From Basidiobolus meristosporus CBS 931.73 (lineage: Eukaryota > Basidiobolomycota > Basidiobolomycetes > Basidiobolales > Basidiobolaceae), in NCBI GenBank assembly GCA_002104905.1, contig MCFE01000136.1:1-64000 (forward strand): 64,000 nt of DNA, read 5' to 3'. Position numbers and translations under genes: made by a program. The notes below the pieces were generated by a model. It did not search any database. It saw only the letters and a list, made by a program, of their open reading frames with translations, and was not told the origin of the DNA. Shown here in pieces: positions 45,922 through 57,832 of this stretch. Positions within the stretch are counted from its first letter, which is position 1. The number at the start of each line of letters is the position of its first letter.

Positions 45922-47451
45922 TATATACAACTCAATGGTTATCGTAGTTATTACCTTCTGACCCAATCCCTATAGGTTCGGAATGGGCCATTCAGAAAAC
46001 TCAGATTCGATTTACCCAATGATCCAGATGACACAAGATCTATCTGCTACATCTTCCATCTCCTCCGAGTGGTTTGCAATTGGCCAAGATTTTGCACATG
46101 AAGTCAAGGTGGAGCCAGCAGCTGCTGTAGGGAGATGCAGCAGGAGCTCAGCACGCAAGGAATGATCAATTGATTATCAAAGCAATTGTGGCTTTGTATT
46201 TTGTGTCATATTTAGACTGTGTATTGATGATCTCAACGTAGTGTAGCGGATGTTTCCATTCCCAGTTCCTAAAACACTCCGATGCTCAGCTGCTATCAGT
46301 GTGGCTAGAAATCATTATCATCGAGTGGTAGCACTCGTCCCCAGGGAAAATGCATTAGTTTGGGGATTGAGTAAGACGAGGTCTTAAACTCATTCGACGG
46401 GCAAGCCACCAGAAATCCAGTTGTTTCAGCTACCCACTGTGTTGCATCCCAGATTACTTATCAATATATTGGCTACCATATCTCGAATCATCTTTCACAT
46501 TGCACAAGGTGCACTTCGTTCAAGTGACAAGGATTCAAATTCACCAAATCGCGTCCGCTACAACTGATGTCAACCTTGGATCATGCAATTCAATCATTCA
46601 TCAGGTTTCCAAGCATGAACTGAAGGGTGGCTTCAAATGGAATCGCATTGGACTTTAGATCAAATTAAATCTCCCGAATCATGACTACCTGAGCAACTGG
46701 AGCAAGTCGTGGTGTGTGGGAATATGAAAATTTTGATTGAGCGTTCTTGTCTGTTGATAGTGCAACTTAGCTACCCTGCTTGCCATCGGGATGATTAGCA
46801 GTCGTTGATGGTTTTAGACCAGCAACCACATCTCATTGGAGTAAACGTCTTACAGCTAGTCCGAACATTAGACCAATTGGGAGCTCTAAGGGCTCTTAAT
46901 TTTGCCATGCAACTGTTAGGTTACAAATTGAAACTTGCAATTGTGAAAATTATATGCATAGACTCTGGATATCTGTTGCAGCGAATTGGTTAAATTTAAT
47001 CTAATGCATCTTTTAAGGCTTGATTAGATTCCCAATGTTTCTAATATATTACACAGATGCGAATGATAGAATAGGTTCCACTTTATTTCACTCGCTGGTT
47101 GGGACTGTCATATCGAAAGAACCCTGGCCCATTCTCCCCTACGGATGCTATAAATTGCCCTGGAGCACTTCGGAAGTGCCATTCTGTGAGGTTTCACTTT
47201 TAGTACTTTACATTCTTCTTGTTGAGCATAATCTCAATTTATTCCAATCGAGTATACTGCAGAGCTCCTCCCTTGGGTCAGTTCTGCTAGCCTTCCAACT
47301 GAACTTGCTTCTATACCCGCTCACCCACACGCACATCGAGTTTTATTACCTATCGTATTTTCCTTTGCCGACGATAGGTACGTCTACCATCATTGTCAGT
47401 AATGCTCATGCACGCGGGTACTAACAGCCTAGTTCAGATCGCAACAGAATA
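45922..47451. other. second half of the gap, PH gene promoter
   Basis: Short frames (45983-46165, 46805-46993, 47020-47424) have no family features. The frame at 47020-47424 lies directly upstream of the PH gene and probably overlaps its promoter and leader. Confidence 0.45.
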
Positions 47452-48675
47452 ATGTCAAATAAACACTTGGCACACATCGCAACCTTAGCGATGCTGAATG
47501 GATCCCAAAGCCGGGCGCTTTACTCCAACGAAGAAGCATCCTTATCATCGCCTATTCTGGAAAGAGAAAGCAACGATATTTTCCGGTCCTATAGAAAGGC
47601 GGTAAAAGCCTGCGCAGCCGTTAATGCTGCTGATGAGTTGGGTGATATCTGCAATGCATTAAACACTATTGTGGCACAGCGCAAGGTGAAATCTCATTAT
47701 ACACAACTTCCCAAGATTGGTGAGCTCTTGGAGTCATTGGATGCCTGTTTAGACAAAGCTGTTTCTGAAGCAGAATCGAGCGGTCCCTCAACACCAGCAG
47801 AATTCGGTCAAGATACCAATGACGCTAGTGGACCTCGTAAATTCTCCAATGCCTCATCAAATTCCTCAAACAGTGAAAGGAGCGAGTTGAGTTCGCTGTT
47901 TGGATGGAATACCGATTCTTACTCTCTAAGATCGGTCAGAGAATCTAATCCTGTCAAAGAAGTTAGTCTGAGCGAGGTGTATATGGATGCCGTGTTAGCT
48001 GGGTGGCTTAATAAGCTTCGAATCAACAATGGTTCCTTTTTCAGTCGAAAAACTTGGAAGCGGCGCCTACTTGTTTTAACCCCCACACACCTGTACCAAT
48101 TCAAGACATCCGCTGCTCAGTCGAAGTCTGTCAACGCCTTTGAAATATCCACCTCAACTACCATCAACATTTGTGAAAAATACCCCGAGAAGAGATGGGT
48201 GCTTGAAATCCAAGGAAATTCTCAGCACCCTTGGCATATTCAAGCTGAATCTATGGAAGACCTCAAGACCTGGCTAAATTCTCTGAGGGCAACCGTAGTT
48301 CGTGCCAAATATGCCATTCGAACTCTTCCAGAAGTACCAATGGGCAACGTATATAAGGAGATGGTGCGCCGCACTAGTGCGAACAATGTTCAAGCAGCCA
48401 GGCCGAGAGTTCCAAGACCAAGCAAATCTATGAGCCATGCTCCAACTGCAAGCATGGTTCAAAGCACTAGATACACAAAGGATGAACATACCAGTGGCGG
48501 TCAAACCCGTTCCAACAAACAAACAAAACCTAGAATTGATATCAACATTTCACATTCGCCATTTTTTGACAATAGCCTATTAGCAAGTCTAAGTAGTTCA
48601 CCTACCAGAACGGCATTCCCAGCTACCGTATCCAAGAAGCCATGCTCTACACTACCTACTGTTCTGGAATGCTGA
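47452..48675 (+). CDS. PH-domain protein
   Basis: A single exon of 407 codons with ATG 47452. Residues 25-110 are helical. A Ser/Asn-rich linker follows. A pleckstrin-homology domain spans about 180-285: it opens with LAGWLNKLRINNGSFFSRKTWKRRLLVLTPTHLYQF, has the basic first-loop residues that bind phosphoinositides, and closes with the canonical helix Trp in MEDLKTWLNSLRA. The C-terminal 120 residues are basic and disordered. It is probably a membrane-associated adaptor in signalling or trafficking. I recognise no specific orthologue. It is convergent with the myosin V gene. Confidence 0.88.
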   Translation: MSNKHLAHIATLAMLNGSQSRALYSNEEASLSSPILERESNDIFRSYRKAVKACAAVNAADELGDICNALNTIVAQRKVKSHYTQLPKIGELLESLDACLDKAVSEAESSGPSTPAEFGQDTNDASGPRKFSNASSNSSNSERSELSSLFGWNTDSYSLRSVRESNPVKEVSLSEVYMDAVLAGWLNKLRINNGSFFSRKTWKRRLLVLTPTHLYQFKTSAAQSKSVNAFEISTSTTINICEKYPEKRWVLEIQGNSQHPWHIQAESMEDLKTWLNSLRATVVRAKYAIRTLPEVPMGNVYKEMVRRTSANNVQAARPRVPRPSKSMSHAPTASMVQSTRYTKDEHTSGGQTRSNKQTKPRIDINISHSPFFDNSLLASLSSSPTRTAFPATVSKKPCSTLPTVLEC

Positions 48676-49734
48676 GCCTTGCGAGCACACAATCCCTGTA
48701 TTTTTTGACCTTCCGTTCACATAACTGAGCCATCACGCACTATCATGTTTATAATCTGCTCAAGTCTTTGAGTTTTGGCACATCCGAAATATCCTACGTA
48801 ATCCACAGCTTAATTTCACCGAACGAAGCTCTCATTGTAAATAGTCATCTAGCCCCTTCAAAGATCAAAAGACCAGTTCGGATTGGTACCATCATTCTTG
48901 AGAAATGTTACACTAGCTGTTACGATTTCACCAACTGATCTTAATAAACAATTCCAGCATCCATACATCAATTCTGGGCACGTTCTTTCAACGTATAGCC
49001 TAACAGGAGGATTGTGCTCGAGCTTATCCGATCCGGAACCTGATAGCGGATGCTCAGTTGTATTACATACGCACTTGGTGTCACCGATGCTCAGATAGCG
49101 AGGCCTTGACATAATGCATTCCGGATGATCGCCAATTTCTCGGTGATTATACATGTTATCAATTAGTCTGTGCAACTGTTAATGGTACCGTTGCGCCTTG
49201 AAACCGGTGGGGCTATAATTTGACAGTGGAGCGACATCGAGGTCTTACAATGGTACTTGCGGCATACCAAGCTGTCCCGTATCATGCAAATAGAACTGCA
49301 TCTAATGACTCGACCAGCAAGTCTACTCAGGCATGAGTAAGGCTTCTAGACCGTCATGCACTGGTTTTCTGAAGTGGTATAGTAGACTGTTGTAAGTCAA
49401 AACCGGATGATTCCTCCGTACCCATACACGTAGCAGCGAGGGCCATTCTGTATTGTTACAAAGGCTAGGTAGCTGCGTCTACCGAGCTTGAAATATGGGG
49501 ACGCCCCTTTCTTCGGTTTTGCTTCAGCTATGAGGGTGGGTGTGCTGGTAGGTGAGATATCAATATACATCTGTGTTCATTTTATTTAAGGAGATGCAAA
49601 ACGATATATACGCTACATCTCATCCCGCCACTTTTTTACCAAGGGCGAGTGCACATATATACTGGAATTGGAATGGGTATTAAAGCGAGGGTACTAGACA
49701 ATTCTAAATCCCATGAGTGGATACATTTATAGGT
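48676..49734. other. convergent intergenic region
   Basis: The 3' flanks of the PH gene and the myosin gene. A minus-strand frame (48858-49175, ATG only at 49152-49154) has six cysteines but no signal peptide or known motif, and an opposing frame overlaps it. I do not call it. Confidence 0.45.
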
Positions 49735-52700
49735 TCAAAGGTGACTGGAGTCGATGACACGCCTTAATAGCTGTGCCCCCATCCAATCCGGAACATACTC
49801 ATCACCCGGAGTGAACAGCATATTCTGAATTAGCTTGGCTACCCCGTAGCAATCAATGGCACTATCGGTGGGGAGGAACAGGTTGTCCACTTTCTCGGTG
49901 GTTTCACTCTTCTGGGCGATCTCCATCAAGACCTTCGGGGACAGCGGCTCTTCGTAGTCAGACACGGCATAGATCGAGCTAAGCTTTTTGATTTGACCAG
50001 GGTTTAGAGAATCACAAGCCTGGAACAGGACGTCGATATCCTGCACTGTATTAAGCAGGGTTAGCAGTTTCATTGCTTGTCGAAGCTGCTCCAAGTGAAC
50101 AATTTCCGGTATGCCAGCTGAGACCCTGGCGCACCATTCCTGGATTGAGGTGATGTTGGCTTGGATCTGGGTGCCTCGTTTCCAAGAACAGAAGTTGCGT
50201 CTCATGATGATGTTGTTGAATGTGGTGGCGCCCACAAAGTTCAACAACTCCTCAATAATCCGTGTGACCACTGTGGTTTCAATAAAGTAGCCAGCAGACA
50301 ACTCCCATTCGTGCTCAAGGAATTCAATGACTATTTTGACCGACGGTGGGATCATGCTATTTCGTGCGTTGGTCATTATCTTCTTAAAGAATCCTGACTC
50401 TTGGATGTAGTACTCCATCAAGGGTTGACTCTCTACTACGCCGGGGATGATAAGCTTGCTGATCTTCTTCTTCATGTCAATCATTAACAGATTGTAGATT
50501 TTCACTATCAGTTCCTCCAGCGTCTCTTTACACTTCGAAACAACCTTGGCCGGGTCGATGTAATCAGAATGGTAACGGATGGACTCTTGGGTGCTTTGCG
50601 CTTGATTGCGTTGCTCCATATCCACAACATACTGCAGAAGATAGATGGTGTTGGATAGCCAGTAATGAAGAATGTTTTCTAGCTTGGAGGCATCCGCTTT
50701 GAGAACCAAGCCGTCGATGACCTGGGTTACTCTGGTCATCAATCGACGCATCTCTAGGCCGAGATCATAGCACCAAAGCTGATTCATGCAGAGGCCGATC
50801 AAATGGCCGGGGTAGAGAATTTCCGAGCGCGTCAATGCAGGTCGAGGTCCATTTTGAATCGCTATCTCCGAGTCACGGAGCAGTATTTCGATCTCGTTAA
50901 CCAACGCCTCCCCTTCCAGAATCGAGCGCACATCTCGGCCTTCAATACTCGACGATCTCCATGAAAGAGAGGCACGGCTTTGTGCTCGGGAATATCTTGT
51001 GGGGCCGAATGTTTGTCTTCTGAATGCATCCGACTCTTCATCTATCAGCCCAGATAAGGCGGGGTTTGAGACGAATGATTGGATTCGGCCTCGGTTAGAG
51101 CGGGCGTTGAAGTAATCCTCTGGGGCAGAATTGAGGCTTGTACGTTGATGCTCGGGTTCCGAGTGAATTATTGCGTGGTTATATGAATGTGGGGATTTAG
51201 GAGAGAGGCTCTCCCACGATGTGTGGGTGCTCCTTTCCTGCTCTCCACCATGGTTTTCATCATAACTGTTACTTCCGCTCAAGCTTTCATAGCTAGAATC
51301 GCCGGTAGTTCTGGATATTCTCTTGACTTTGAGCTCTTTCTTCGCATTGGCATATTCGGTCTTAATTGAGTACAGCTCCTTCTCCTTGATCGCTAGGTCA
51401 TCGCTTAGCAAGCTATATTTCGAAGTTAGCAGATCGTTCTCCGCTTTCAGGGCCGAGATTTCATTTTGATGGGTATCTGTGAGCGTCGCGATCTCTTGGG
51501 TAAGTTCACCAATTTTCTGCTCAGATATCTCGCACTTCTCTTTCCAGAACTCGATCTGGTCACGGATCTTAGACAGTTCCTCATTCAGGGCTTTGTTTTG
51601 GTCTGTTTTGACCGACAGCTGTTGTGTCATGGCGACCACCGTGTTCTCCAACTTGAACGACTGTTCCTTGAAGTGGGTAACCGATCGGGCCTCGATTTTG
51701 AGTTGTTTCAGCTCTGCGGCTGCTCGGATGCGGCGTACACAGGCTTGTAGATACACGATATGACGAACCTGGCTACGGAAATAGCGCTGGGCGAGCCATC
51801 TGCGGCAGTACTTCTGGATAGTTACAGATGCTCTGGTCTCACGCAAGCTATGGACCTCCATGGTGGCGATGAGTCTCCTGGTAAGGCTTTGTATCTTGAT
51901 GGCGGACTTGACCAGGGTAAGGAAGCGTTTGCGGTGATAATACATGCGCCAGCTTCGTTGGATTCGTGTTGCTGCTTTTTTCTCGCGCAAGCCCCGAAGC
52001 AGCCTCATAGCAAACATTCGGCGAGTATAGGCTTGCAGAACAACCGTGGATAGCTTGAGCTGGTGATAGTGCTTTCGAGCCAAGAAGCCTCTGACGCGGG
52101 TTTGAATGGTGCAGGCGGAGTTGCTCAGCTTATCGGAGCGAAGTTTCTCCAAATAGGCTAGCTGTCCAGCTCGGAAAAACACCTTTGTAGAGCCGAGTTG
52201 ATACTTGTCATTGTTGTTGATGGTATGTTGCAGTATGGACTTGGTGAATTGCGACAAATCCTGGTGACTCCACTGAGATGTGGGTAGCAATAGGTAGTAT
52301 CTGTCCACAAATTCTTCAATAGTTCTCCGGGAGGGGTATCCTTCACAACTAATCCGGATCGTTTCGAGCACACCGCATGCTCTTAGTTGAGATAGCACCA
52401 TTTGTGGGTCGAAGTGCCAAGGCTTTTTCTCTTCATTGGGCTTAATACAACGGATGTAATGAACATTGGTGGAATTCACCGTGTCCATTAGGCTGATCAG
52501 CGAGCTCTTGAAGGATGATCCGAGGGTCTTCTTCTTAATAGCAGCCCCGATGCTTCGTCTGGCAGAGCTGCGAGTAATTGGCTGCTCCTCAATTTGGTCG
52601 GGAAGCAAGTCCAATAGGAAATCAAATGCTGTAGCAGATAAAACACCCGAGAGCTCTTCGGAGATGTTGTCCTTGTTTTTGTCCAAAAAGCCTTCACTTT

Positions 52701-54944
52701 CGTAGGCAACATCATGGGCATAATGGCAGATGGTGAATGCGGTATTCGAGAATTTGGGCTTCTTGAAGAAACAAGCATTTTCCGGGTTTTCGTATTGCTT
52801 GTATAATTTGCTGATGAATGTGCCATCGGTTCCGGAGGGAAGCCTACTCTCCTCGTCTAAGAGCGCTAGAATACCGAGTTTTCCTTCAATCAAGTTGATG
52901 CATGGCTGATTATCACTGAACTCGATAAAGTTCCAGGCGATTTGCTCTTTGATGTACTCCTCTTGTTCAAGCTTGAAAACGTGCTTGTTGAACTCCTGCT
53001 GAAGCTTCTCGTTCGCGTAGTTGATGCAGAACTGCTCAAAGGAATTCTTCCCGAAATGCTCGAAGCCATAGATATCCAATACTCCTATAAAGGAATTCGC
53101 CGTCTGCGAAATCTCCTCGCTGCATAGGCTCTTGTTGATGATTCGGATCAGCCAATCAAACAACTTCGTGTAGATGAATTTAGCTACAGCATCTCGAGCG
53201 GCAACCGCTTCAGAAGGCTTCAGATTCGTGCGAATGCTCTCGGTTCGAGTAACCAACTGCTTCTTCACCAGCCATTTGCGAAACTCCCCGGAGTTGAGCT
53301 GCAACAGCGAGGTCACAGTCTCGAATGAGGGATCTGCCTCGTCTATCATGGCACCCAACTTATCCGATCCACCGATTTTGATGTTTCCAAGATGTAGCAA
53401 GGCAGCCAATACCCGAAAGATGTCTTTCTGGATCTCTGGTGATATTCCTATCAGAGACAAGGATTTCCTTGTCAACTCCAGCTCCTCACGATCGTCAACA
53501 CCCGGGATGACTCCTTGCCCACCTTGATTCAAATAGTGGTAGCTACCGTGTTCTCCAATTTTCAGCTCTTCCTTCTCTTCCGGAGTCGCTCCCGCACACA
53601 ACTAGTCAAGGCTTAGTATGGACAGGCGATGTATCTCAAGGGGATGGGCGGTTACCTGATAAAAGATGTGGTAGTTTCTTTCAATGTCCGGCTGATAGAT
53701 CAAGCGCGACCGCTCGAGCAAATAGGTCCGAACTCGGGCACCGACGATGTTGGTTGCGGTGTCGAATAGGATCTAATGTTTGGGAGAATCGCATCACTAT
53801 TGTGTATAGCCTATTTCATCAAGCTGCTGGTCCACTACCTCAATGTATTTACCAAACCGGGAGCTGTTGTCGTTGCGCGTGGTTTTCGCGTTTCCAAAGG
53901 CTTCCAGTACTGGGTTGGTTGCTAGATGTTTATCATCGATGTAGTCAGTAATCAGCCTCCCGTTGAAAGCCAACTCGAGTGCACTAACCAAGGATTTGTT
54001 CTTCAACCTCACTCAGATCAGATCCGGCTAGAAATTAGGTGTGGTTAGCATCAAGGCCCAGTCTGATTCGAGCAAGAGAGGTAGCTACCTTGCTGGTCGA
54101 TGTATTTTACGGAAGCAAAGTAGCGCATGATGAATTTCGCGCTGACTGTTTTACCCGCACCACTATATTCGAATGGTTTTGCGTGAGCCACACACCAACA
54201 GCGCGGAAGTCCATTCCCTCCACTCACCTTTCTCCCGAGACTACAATTGTCTGGTTTTGATGCTCGCGTAGCATGCATCGATAGGCATCCTCGGATATAG
54301 CGAACAAATGCGGCTCCAGCTCTCCTCGAGTTCTACCGGAATATGCTTGGAGGACATCTTGAGAGTAGAGTGAGACCTTCTGAAAGGGATTGCAAGCAAT
54401 CAGGACTATCCCAGAGTAGGTATAAATATTGTGTTGGGCATAACGAGTTCGTATGTTATGGAGGACTGTATTCAAAAGGTTAGCTGCTGGAAGCTTATCA
54501 AGCGCTCTCGTCAACTTCACCTGCTGGCTCATGTAAATAACTTAAGTTGGTCAGATCGTCAATCCCCTCTAATATGGGCGGATTGCACAGAGGGGGCAAT
54601 TCCAATTTACTCGCGTTTAACTTTTCTAACGAAAACTCCAAGGTGACAAGCTAGGAAGGCAAAAGCGGTGGTGAGTTATGCGCTGTCAAATGAGCGAAAT
54701 TCGTCTCTACCAAGAAACTTGTCTATGTTCTCACCTCCCCTGCATCATCTTTGATCTCTAAGCAAGCTGTATGGTCGTCAACTACTCTAGAGAGAATCTG
54801 ACCCCCAATCCAGCCTTCTTTGTCATTCTCCAACCATACCCTGGTATTCTACAGAAGCAGATTAATGCTGCTGTGGGAGCAAGAAGTAACGGCCCTACGT
54901 GAACTAACCTTACTGTAAACCTCAAGAGCCTGATGAGCACTCAT
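49735..54944 (-). CDS. class V myosin heavy chain
   Basis: Nine exons: 54909-54944, 54735-54848, 54521-54635, 54228-54465, 54089-54162, 53989-54027, 53839-53921, 53656-53772 and 49735-53601. Phases agree; product 1560 residues, close to yeast Myo2. The N terminus has the SH3-like [13 protein letters not shown] segment, then [20 protein letters not shown]. The P-loop GESGAGKT is at 166-173, switch I is [10 protein letters not shown] and switch [10 protein letters not shown]. The actin-binding loop region precedes [11 protein letters not shown]. Six IQ motifs (about 770-930) bind light chains. A coiled coil spans about 935-1090, and the C-terminal cargo-binding DIL globular tail starts near 1200. 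Myosin V carries secretory vesicles, organelles and mRNA along actin to growth sites. The seven introns of 51-99 nt all lie in the first 270 codons, plus one of 54 nt; the remaining 3.9 kb is one exon. Confidence 0.97.
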
Positions 54945-57028
54945 TTCGTGGCGAAAGGCAGGGGCTATCAAGGTCGTACATGAATACACTACGTTAAAAA
55001 ATATTTTGCGCACAATCAAACCTACCTTCAATAAAGAAAGGACAATATACTGCAACAGTATCGAGGAATTAGGATTGGCGTGTATGTAAAGCCAAAGAAA
55101 ATTATACAACGGTACGAAAGACAGAATTACAAGTGGAAAAGAGTAGGAATAAAGAAAACAAATAGATAGTCGTGAAGAATGCGTTCAAAAATAATACGAA
55201 GCAAGTATAACCAAGAGCAAGATGCTGCAAATGACCTGCTAGGCTATACCAACCTCGAAGCATAGATGGCTGCTGGCCAATCAAAAGTCGAGGAGGATGC
55301 TCAAAGAAACCAACCCGCCAATTATCCTGTCCCACCATAGGCTTAATTTAGTCATTCTAGTAATTGGATTTCCATGTATGACCAGCGGAGGATTCCTGAG
55401 GCTATTCTAGTGGGCGTAATTCTATTAGTAAAGCACGAAGAAAAATGGCCTCAAATCTCATCACGATATAGGGGCTTTTCCACAACGGACATGGCAATTT
55501 GCATCTAGATTGGTTTTGGTAGAGCCCCACATATCCTTGACCCACATTCTACAAATAGCTAAAATAGGCAGCGATAATTAATAAATTGGCCAGATTACTA
55601 AATTGGTGGAGGAATGTTTACGTTCATGTTACATCCAGATTAGCTATTCTGGCTAATGATCACATACGAAGTCGGCGATATTGGTGGATGGAAGTCGACA
55701 CGAATGTTTCACTGTGGATGAACATTCATTTAATAGCCATTACTAAATCAGTAAGGCCTCAGGACATTGGGTTTCGCCAAATCAAATTCCTTGCCTTGCG
55801 CTGCATTGTGTTTGACAACAATGTTGTTCTTGGCATCTCTCTCATATTCAAATACACCATCACCCTATGTTGCTAGCCCAAAGGCACCGCCTTACAATGG
55901 AAGAAGTTCCTTGAGAAGCCACTTCATGCAAAAGTAAGGTCTCATATAGTCAGGGTCTCGCTCTGTCACCTGAATAGACTCCCTGAGAATGGATGTGAAA
56001 TTCACTCTACACATCCGCGGAGCCTATATCAAATTGATATTGGGACTGGGCACGAGATATGAATGAACGCCGTTCCACAAACTCTTGCATTCCGGTCTTG
56101 TTGAACCTTGGGTGGCACTGTTGTTACGAGTATTTGTCTACCTCTACACAGCATATATGAGATTAGCTTTCGGATGCATGTGCAAACGGGGTTATTGTTG
56201 TATGATCTGAGGCAGTATGCACAATGGTCATTTAACTAGTGCACAGCTCTAGGATTAGTAGAGTGTAGTTCTGTTTCACACGAATACCACTCTGACTATC
56301 ACAGCATGAGCGCAACCTATCTCACAGCATTTGCCCTATAATGGTATAATGAATGAGGCCTTCCAGGGAATTTAAGGGTCAGCAATCATTTATCAGTATT
56401 AGGGATATCGTCCGCAGATTCAGCAAATATTCTTTCGAGCGAACTGAGCCCTAGGCTCCTTCAGTTCACCGGATGCTAGGATACGCTTGAGGTCACAGAA
56501 TGGTACGGCATCAAAGTTCGACGATAGTACATCCATACACACTATTCTTCTGTCCCTTTTCATTGTGAATTATCTTGGATACAGTCAATATTTTTGGCCG
56601 AATTTGGTGGTAGTTGATCATAGATATCTTGTTGGAAGGGGTCACCCATCTGCTTAACAAACCCTACTGCGGCTATTAGGGTCATGCATATCAAATTGAT
56701 TCGGTTTGGCACTTCACCTGTCCATTTATTTCACACAACCATTTGATCGATTGCAAGATTTGCTTTGGAAGACTTTAGTTGATATATTGAAAGCCTATGA
56801 AAATCTCAAACTTGGAACTCATCCGATAATCTGCTGATATTTTGCTGGCATTCAGCTGGTGTTTTTCCTTGAAATTTTTGGTTGCGATATTGGTAGGAGT
56901 AGTGAGTAGTTGAATACCAAATCTGGTATTAAGGTCAGTGGGCCTAGTCTCCTCCTGGAAAATATGTTGGCTTGTCAGACAAATAGTTAGTACCTGAGAT
57001 ATTGAGAACTAACCCTAAGTTGGTTGGA
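54945..57028. other. myosin promoter and transposon boundary
   Basis: The left part is the upstream region of the myosin gene. A frame at 55586-55876 and the opposite strand over the same DNA look like scraps of coding sequence, but I cannot name a family. CpG is still normal here (for example around 56400-56560), so the depleted repeat block starts to the right. Confidence 0.4.
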
Positions 57029-57364
57029 TCTTGTAAAAATTCGTAATTCCACCTAGATATTCACCTAACTTAGTGACCTGGATCATTACCTACAAATCTT
57101 AGAGAATACTGACCAAATTCCTTGTTGGGATTTACCTTGAATATTTTCACCAAAACATCAGGTACCCAGAACATGAAAATTAGATAAGCTGTCCAGGCAG
57201 CCCCAAGCTTTACACATATGTTCTTTGGAGCTTTTCGAGCATATTATGTCAACAGCATGTAAAAGTATAAATACTACTTTTACATTCAATAAATCATTAA
57301 GTGAAAACCACGTAATTTACTTGCTCTCCCGATCACTTCCAATATTCCCAAGACTCTTAAAACA
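57029..57364 (+). mobile_element. copia-type LTR, first copy
   Basis: This 336-bp block is homologous over its length to the LTR at 57487-57818. The start is slightly decayed (TCTTGTAAAAATTCG for TGTTGTAAGAATTCG), and so is the end (TCTTAAAACA for TCTTACAACA). A TATAAATA near 57264 and an AATAAA near 57290 mark the likely promoter and polyadenylation signals of the LTR. It is followed by a primer-site remnant (CTATGAGCCCC) and the start of a gag frame. Confidence 0.88.
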
Positions 57365-57486
57365 GGCTATGAGCCCCAAGCTGTCACTCTCTGCAATGCC
57401 TGCCACTGCTAATACTGTAATTTCTCCCTCTGCTGAAAAGTTGGATGGATTTAACTGCCAAGTGTGGAAGGTGCAGATGAAGATAC
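57365..57486 (+). pseudogene. truncated start of copia-type gag
   Basis: About 40 codons of gag follow the first LTR. They begin at the ATG inside the primer-site remnant (57369) and read SPKLSLSAM..., closely matching the gag start of the next element. The frame is cut exactly where the second LTR begins (57487), so only the N-terminal piece survives. The cut fits insertion of the second element into the first, or recombination between two elements. Confidence 0.8.
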
Positions 57487-57818
57487 TGTTGTAAGAATTC
57501 GTAATTCCACCTAAATATTCCCCTAACTTATTCCCTTAGATCATTACCTTCAAATCCTAGAGAATACTGACCAAATTCCTTGTTGGGATTTACTTAGAAT
57601 ATTTACCCAGAACATGAAAATTAGATAAGTTGTCCAAACAGCCCCAAACTTTGCACACATGTTCTTGGGACCTTCCTTAATCTATTCTACATGTTTTTTA
57701 TTTCAAGACCATGTAAAGGTATCAATATACTTTTACATTCAATAAATCATTAGGTGATAACCACATAATCTACTTGTTCTCCCAAATCACCTCCAGTATC
57801 TCCAAGACTCTTACAACA
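57487..57818 (+). mobile_element. copia-type LTR, second copy (5' LTR of the broken element)
   Basis: A 332-bp LTR with perfect 10-bp ends, TGTTGTAAGA and TCTTACAACA, which are inverted repeats of each other and follow the TG..CA rule. It shares its internal sequence with the copies at 57029 and 957. Apart from one near the left end it has no CpG. No matching 3' LTR is present up to 64000. Confidence 0.93.
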
Positions 57819-57832
57819 GATTATGAGCCCTG
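57819..57832 (+). other. primer-binding site for half initiator tRNA-Met
   Basis: The bases right after the LTR, GATTATGAGCCCTG, contain TTATGAGCCC. This is complementary to the anticodon stem-loop of eukaryotic initiator tRNA-Met (GGGCTCATAA). Drosophila copia and yeast Ty5 prime from this internal part of a cleaved initiator tRNA rather than from its 3' end. The match is seen; the use as primer is inferred from those elements. Confidence 0.8.

Noticed and set aside
54484-54520. A 37-nt (or 34-nt) intron in the myosin gene, from GTGAAG to CCAGCAG.
   Set aside because: It keeps frame but inserts extra residues in a highly conserved place. Using the next acceptor (ATACAG, 54466-54468) gives a 55-nt intron and the normal class V sequence EPAVLHNI.
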